DNA from: Gemmatimonadaceae bacterium
GTDB taxonomy: Bacteria; Gemmatimonadota; Gemmatimonadetes; Gemmatimonadales; Gemmatimonadaceae
DNA length: 8,527 bases
NCBI GenBank assembly: GCA_025936015.1
Contig: JAICUE010000092.1
Span: forward strand, 1-8,527
Direction of reading: 5' to 3'
This document shows, one piece after another, positions 6,246-8,527 of this stretch (positions are counted from its first letter, which is position 1; every line of letters begins with the position of its first letter). The notes below the pieces were generated by a model. The model was not told where the DNA came from. It saw nothing but the letters and a program-made list of their open reading frames with translations, and made no database searches. Both the position numbers and the translations under genes were made by a program.

Positions 6246-8015
6246 ATGGGGCCTAACCAGCATTCCGGACCAGTGGGCACGACTTCTTCCCGCAACACGC
6301 ACGGCCCCGGGCACCCCACCGGACACGGGCAGTATACGCCCCCCGGCGACGTCGGCAATCGCCTGCGCGAGTCTGTGCTGCCCGGCCCGCGGGTCACGCA
6401 ACGCATTGCGTCGAATGATGACGAAGAGCTCGAGAAGGACCTCATCACCTTCCGGCTCGGCTATCGTCGGCGCCTCGCCAGCACCGTCGTCATCGCGCTT
6501 TCATTTCTCGCCGCGAAGATCTTCGGCGCTCTCGACGTCACATTCGGGACGGTCTTCGGCGTTGCCGCCGCGGCGATCATCATCAACTGGCTGCTCACGC
6601 AGATCGCGCTCCGGCTGCGGCACTGGTGGTTCCGCTACGCCTTCGCCGCCTTCGACGCGGCGCTGATCAGTACGATTGTCTATACCTACGCATCGCCCGG
6701 GCTGATCGTGATCTATTTCCTCGCGATCGTCCCGTACTCCTTCGATCGCGGACGCGTGATCGGATATTTCACCGCGGTCGCGTCGGCTGTCGGCTTCACC
6801 ATCGCGATGCTGCTCGGCCGGGCCGATCATCCTGAGCTGTCGCAATCACCGACATGGATCCTCGTGGACGCGGCGCTGCTCCTGCTTGTCGCGCATTCGA
6901 TCGTCCCGATCGCATCGAAGCTCATCAGCCGCATTCGCGCGACACGTGAGTGCATGGTCGCTGCTGAAGCGGGGAACCTGACGGTTCGTGCCGAGAGCAA
7001 ATACGCGGACGAGCTCGGATTTCTGCAGCGCAGCTTCAACCGCATGCTCGGTGAGATCGGCCAGCTCATCGCCAGCGTTCAGCACGAGTCCGACGAGGTC
7101 GCGGCGGTCGCCGAACAGCTGGCGGCATCGGCGGGCGAGATCAGCATCGCCGGCGAGGGGTTCGCCGCGACCGTCGGCGACGTCAGCCACCGGCTGAAGG
7201 AGCAGCGGCAGCAGGCCGTTGCCGGTGTCCGCCAGACCGCACTCGCGCTCGACGCGGCGAGCGGCCTGCGCGGCCGCGCCGCCGAGATGGAGAACGATGC
7301 GCGAGCATTGCTCGTCGCCGCGACGTCGAGCCGCGAGGCAACCGGGCGCGCCGCGGGATCACTGGTCACGATCGGCGAGAAGGTCCGCGAATCGGCGACT
7401 GCGGTCGGCGCGCTCGCCAGCGCGTCGGAGCGAATCGGCAAGTTCGCTCAATCCGTATCGGGCATCGCGCGACAGACGAACCTCCTCGCACTGAACGCCG
7501 CGATCGAGGCCGCGCGCGCGGGAGAGCACGGCAAGGGATTCGCCGTCGTCGCCGACGAAGTCGGCAAGCTCGCCGCACAGAGCGAGCAGGCAGCCAGGGA
7601 AATTGCCGCGACCATCGCCAGCGTTCGCGATCAGATCCAATCCGCGGTTCACGCGATGAACCAGGGCGAAGAAGAAGTTCGCGGCGTCGGGACCGTCGCC
7701 ACCGACGCGACCGCCGCGCTCGGCGCAGTGCTCACCGGGATCGAGCGCATCGCCGCCGTGATCAGCGACGCCGCTGCCGTTTCCCGCGACCAGTCGGAAA
7801 CAATGAGCACGCTCGCCGACTCGATCCGCGCGATGGAGAACGTGTCCGTCGAGGCTGCGGCGCATGCCGAAGAGGCCTCCAATGCCGCATCGGCGCAGAA
7901 GGCCTCACTCGGTTCCCTCTCGAGTTCATCGCACCAGCTGGCTGACCTTGCCGAGCGGCTTCGGCAGTCGATCACCCGCTTCACCGTCAATGCCGCGCGG
8001 GGTGAACCGACGTGA
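6246..8015 (+). CDS. Methyl-accepting chemotaxis-type transducer with six-helix membrane sensor
   Basis: The product has 589 residues from the ATG at 6246. A Pro/Gly/His-rich cytosolic tail (1-55) precedes six predicted membrane helices at about 77-94, 97-119, 131-149, 152-166, 172-191 and 203-222. These have only short loops, so there is no large periplasmic ligand domain. A HAMP domain spans about 223-270, followed by a long coiled-coil signalling domain. Its hairpin tip reads IARQTNLLALNAAIEAARAG and HGKGFAVVADEV (407-439), the most conserved part of chemoreceptors and the site that docks CheA and CheW. No C-terminal NWETF-like CheR tether is present; it ends AARGEPT. It should report a membrane or intracellular state to a chemosensory array, but no che genes are near. 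The exact start is uncertain because the first 40 residues are low complexity and no ribosome site is visible. It is divergent from the kinase-like gene. Confidence 0.92.
   Translation: MGPNQHSGPVGTTSSRNTHGPGHPTGHGQYTPPGDVGNRLRESVLPGPRVTQRIASNDDEELEKDLITFRLGYRRRLASTVVIALSFLAAKIFGALDVTFGTVFGVAAAAIIINWLLTQIALRLRHWWFRYAFAAFDAALISTIVYTYASPGLIVIYFLAIVPYSFDRGRVIGYFTAVASAVGFTIAMLLGRADHPELSQSPTWILVDAALLLLVAHSIVPIASKLISRIRATRECMVAAEAGNLTVRAESKYADELGFLQRSFNRMLGEIGQLIASVQHESDEVAAVAEQLAASAGEISIAGEGFAATVGDVSHRLKEQRQQAVAGVRQTALALDAASGLRGRAAEMENDARALLVAATSSREATGRAAGSLVTIGEKVRESATAVGALASASERIGKFAQSVSGIARQTNLLALNAAIEAARAGEHGKGFAVVADEVGKLAAQSEQAAREIAATIASVRDQIQSAVHAMNQGEEEVRGVGTVATDATAALGAVLTGIERIAAVISDAAAVSRDQSETMSTLADSIRAMENVSVEAAAHAEEASNAASAQKASLGSLSSSSHQLADLAERLRQSITRFTVNAARGEPT
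6250..6258 (-). repeat. GTTAGGC motif copy at the receptor start codon
   Basis: GGTTAGGCC on the minus strand, covering codons 2-5 of the receptor (Gly-Pro-Asn-Gln). It is the only copy lacking the leading C. A related CTAACG lies at 6224-6229, upstream of the start. Confidence 0.5.
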
Positions 8016-8527
8016 GTGGAGAGAAGTCGCGAAGCACCGGAGCGTAGGGAATCACGAGCTCTTCGCGAAAGCGGCGCAGCATGCCTTCGCCGTCATACCG
8101 CTCACGGAACTCGACCGCGCTGATCGCGAGCATCGTGCGGACGTGGCGCCCGAAGCTCTGCGGCGACGAGTAGTCGAGGTGGTTGGCGACGCTGGCGACG
8201 GACAACCCCGGGTTCTCGAGCAGGCGCGCGGCCCGGACGAGGCGCGCAGTCGCGAGATACCGCTTCGGGGCTGGCAGCCTGGCCCGGAAGAACCGGCTCA
8301 TCAGCGTGCTCGGAAGGATGCCTAACGCCCGGGCGAGCGACCGCACCGTGCCGATCGGCCGCGGACGGAACACCAACTCGAAGAACTGCTGGCAATCCCG
8401 GTGCGCGTTAGGCATGTCCTCGGCGATTCGCGACAGCGCCAGCCGCTGGATGTCGTCGCTCCGCCCTTCGGCGAGCACCGCCCGCAGCTCCCGCCACCCG
8501 GTCGATTGCCGCACGTCGACGATGGCG
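7987..8527 (-). CDS. AraC-family transcriptional regulator (N-terminus cut by window edge)
   Basis: At least 175 residues are visible. The C-terminal half has the two helix-turn-helix units of the AraC/XylS family: VRSLARALGILPSTLMSRFF (first unit), then KRYLATARLVRAARLLENPG as the linker helix, and SVASVANHLDYSSPQSFGRH (second unit), with the usual Ser-Phe-x-Arg placement. It should bind DNA and control transcription; the target is unknown. A GTG at 8514 could start it, but the frame stays open for the last four codons to the edge, and only a short unrecognised segment precedes the HTH, so the gene more likely continues outside the window. The last 29 bases overlap the end of the receptor gene tail to tail. 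Beyond the HTH is an unusually long tail of about 35 residues. One TTA codon (Leu64) lies in the CGTTAGGC motif. Confidence 0.88.
   Translation of the reverse strand, partial: AIVDVRQSTGWRELRAVLAEGRSDDIQRLALSRIAEDMPNAHRDCQQFFELVFRPRPIGTVRSLARALGILPSTLMSRFFRARLPAPKRYLATARLVRAARLLENPGLSVASVANHLDYSSPQSFGRHVRTMLAISAVEFRERYDGEGMLRRFREELVIPYAPVLRDFSPLTSVHPARH
8318..8415. repeat. Inverted 11-bp pair of the CGTTAGGC motif within the AraC-type gene
   Basis: ATGCCTAACGC at 8318-8328 and GCGTTAGGCAT at 8405-8415 are exact reverse complements, 76 bases apart. Both are inside coding sequence, read in different frames: as Ala-Leu-Gly-Ile with a TTA codon, and as Met-Pro-Asn-Ala. Since the encoded peptides differ, a protein-level repeat does not explain the identity. 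Confidence 0.65.

Noticed and set aside
6333..6338. TATACG as a -10 box inside the receptor N-terminus
   Set aside because: No -35 partner at 16-18 bases and no start codon at a suitable distance.
7864..8325. 153-codon open frame on plus opposite the AraC-type gene
   Set aside because: Low-complexity Arg/Pro/Glu-rich translation antisense to clear HTH motifs.

Overview
The window looks like a piece of a high-GC (about two thirds G+C by eye) Gemmatimonadota-type chromosome. The main support is a GWxTD-domain lipoprotein, a family seen mostly in Gemmatimonadota, Acidobacteriota and Bacteroidota. Weak or absent Shine-Dalgarno sequences and promoters placed directly on start codons fit the same picture. 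The taxon call is inference; no rRNA or marker gene other than pyrE is present. There are no tRNA or rRNA genes, insertion sequences, phage genes or CRISPR arrays.

Layout: (1) a GWxTD-domain lipoprotein on the minus strand (110-1519); (2) a divergent soluble Ser/Thr protein kinase on plus (1630-2574); (3) a convergent membrane-bound hybrid-free sensor histidine kinase on minus (2658-4409); (4) a divergent orotate phosphoribosyltransferase, pyrE, on plus (4484-5047); (5) a minus-strand cytosolic histidine-kinase-like protein with an RsbRD-like N-terminus and a decayed ATPase domain (5003-6154), overlapping pyrE tail to tail; (6) a divergent six-helix membrane methyl-accepting chemotaxis-type receptor on plus (6246-8015); (7) a minus-strand AraC-family regulator (7987-8527), overlapping the receptor tail to tail and cut by the right edge. 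All seven genes alternate strand, so each is probably its own transcription unit and none is in an operon within the window. Bases 1-109 hold only the 3' flank of the first gene with a GC-rich hairpin.

Function: apart from pyrE (UMP synthesis) and the GWxTD protein (unknown role in the envelope), every gene is a signalling component: one Ser/Thr kinase, one full histidine kinase, one degenerate histidine kinase, one chemoreceptor-type transducer and one transcription factor. No receiver domain, CheA, CheW, CheR or CheB lies here, so partners must be elsewhere. No known defence or mobile system is present. The most unusual signals are a short motif, CGTTAGGC, repeated across coding and noncoding DNA and carrying every TTA leucine codon I could find; two promoters spaced for leaderless mRNAs (kinase and pyrE); and the histidine kinase with a lost ATP site.
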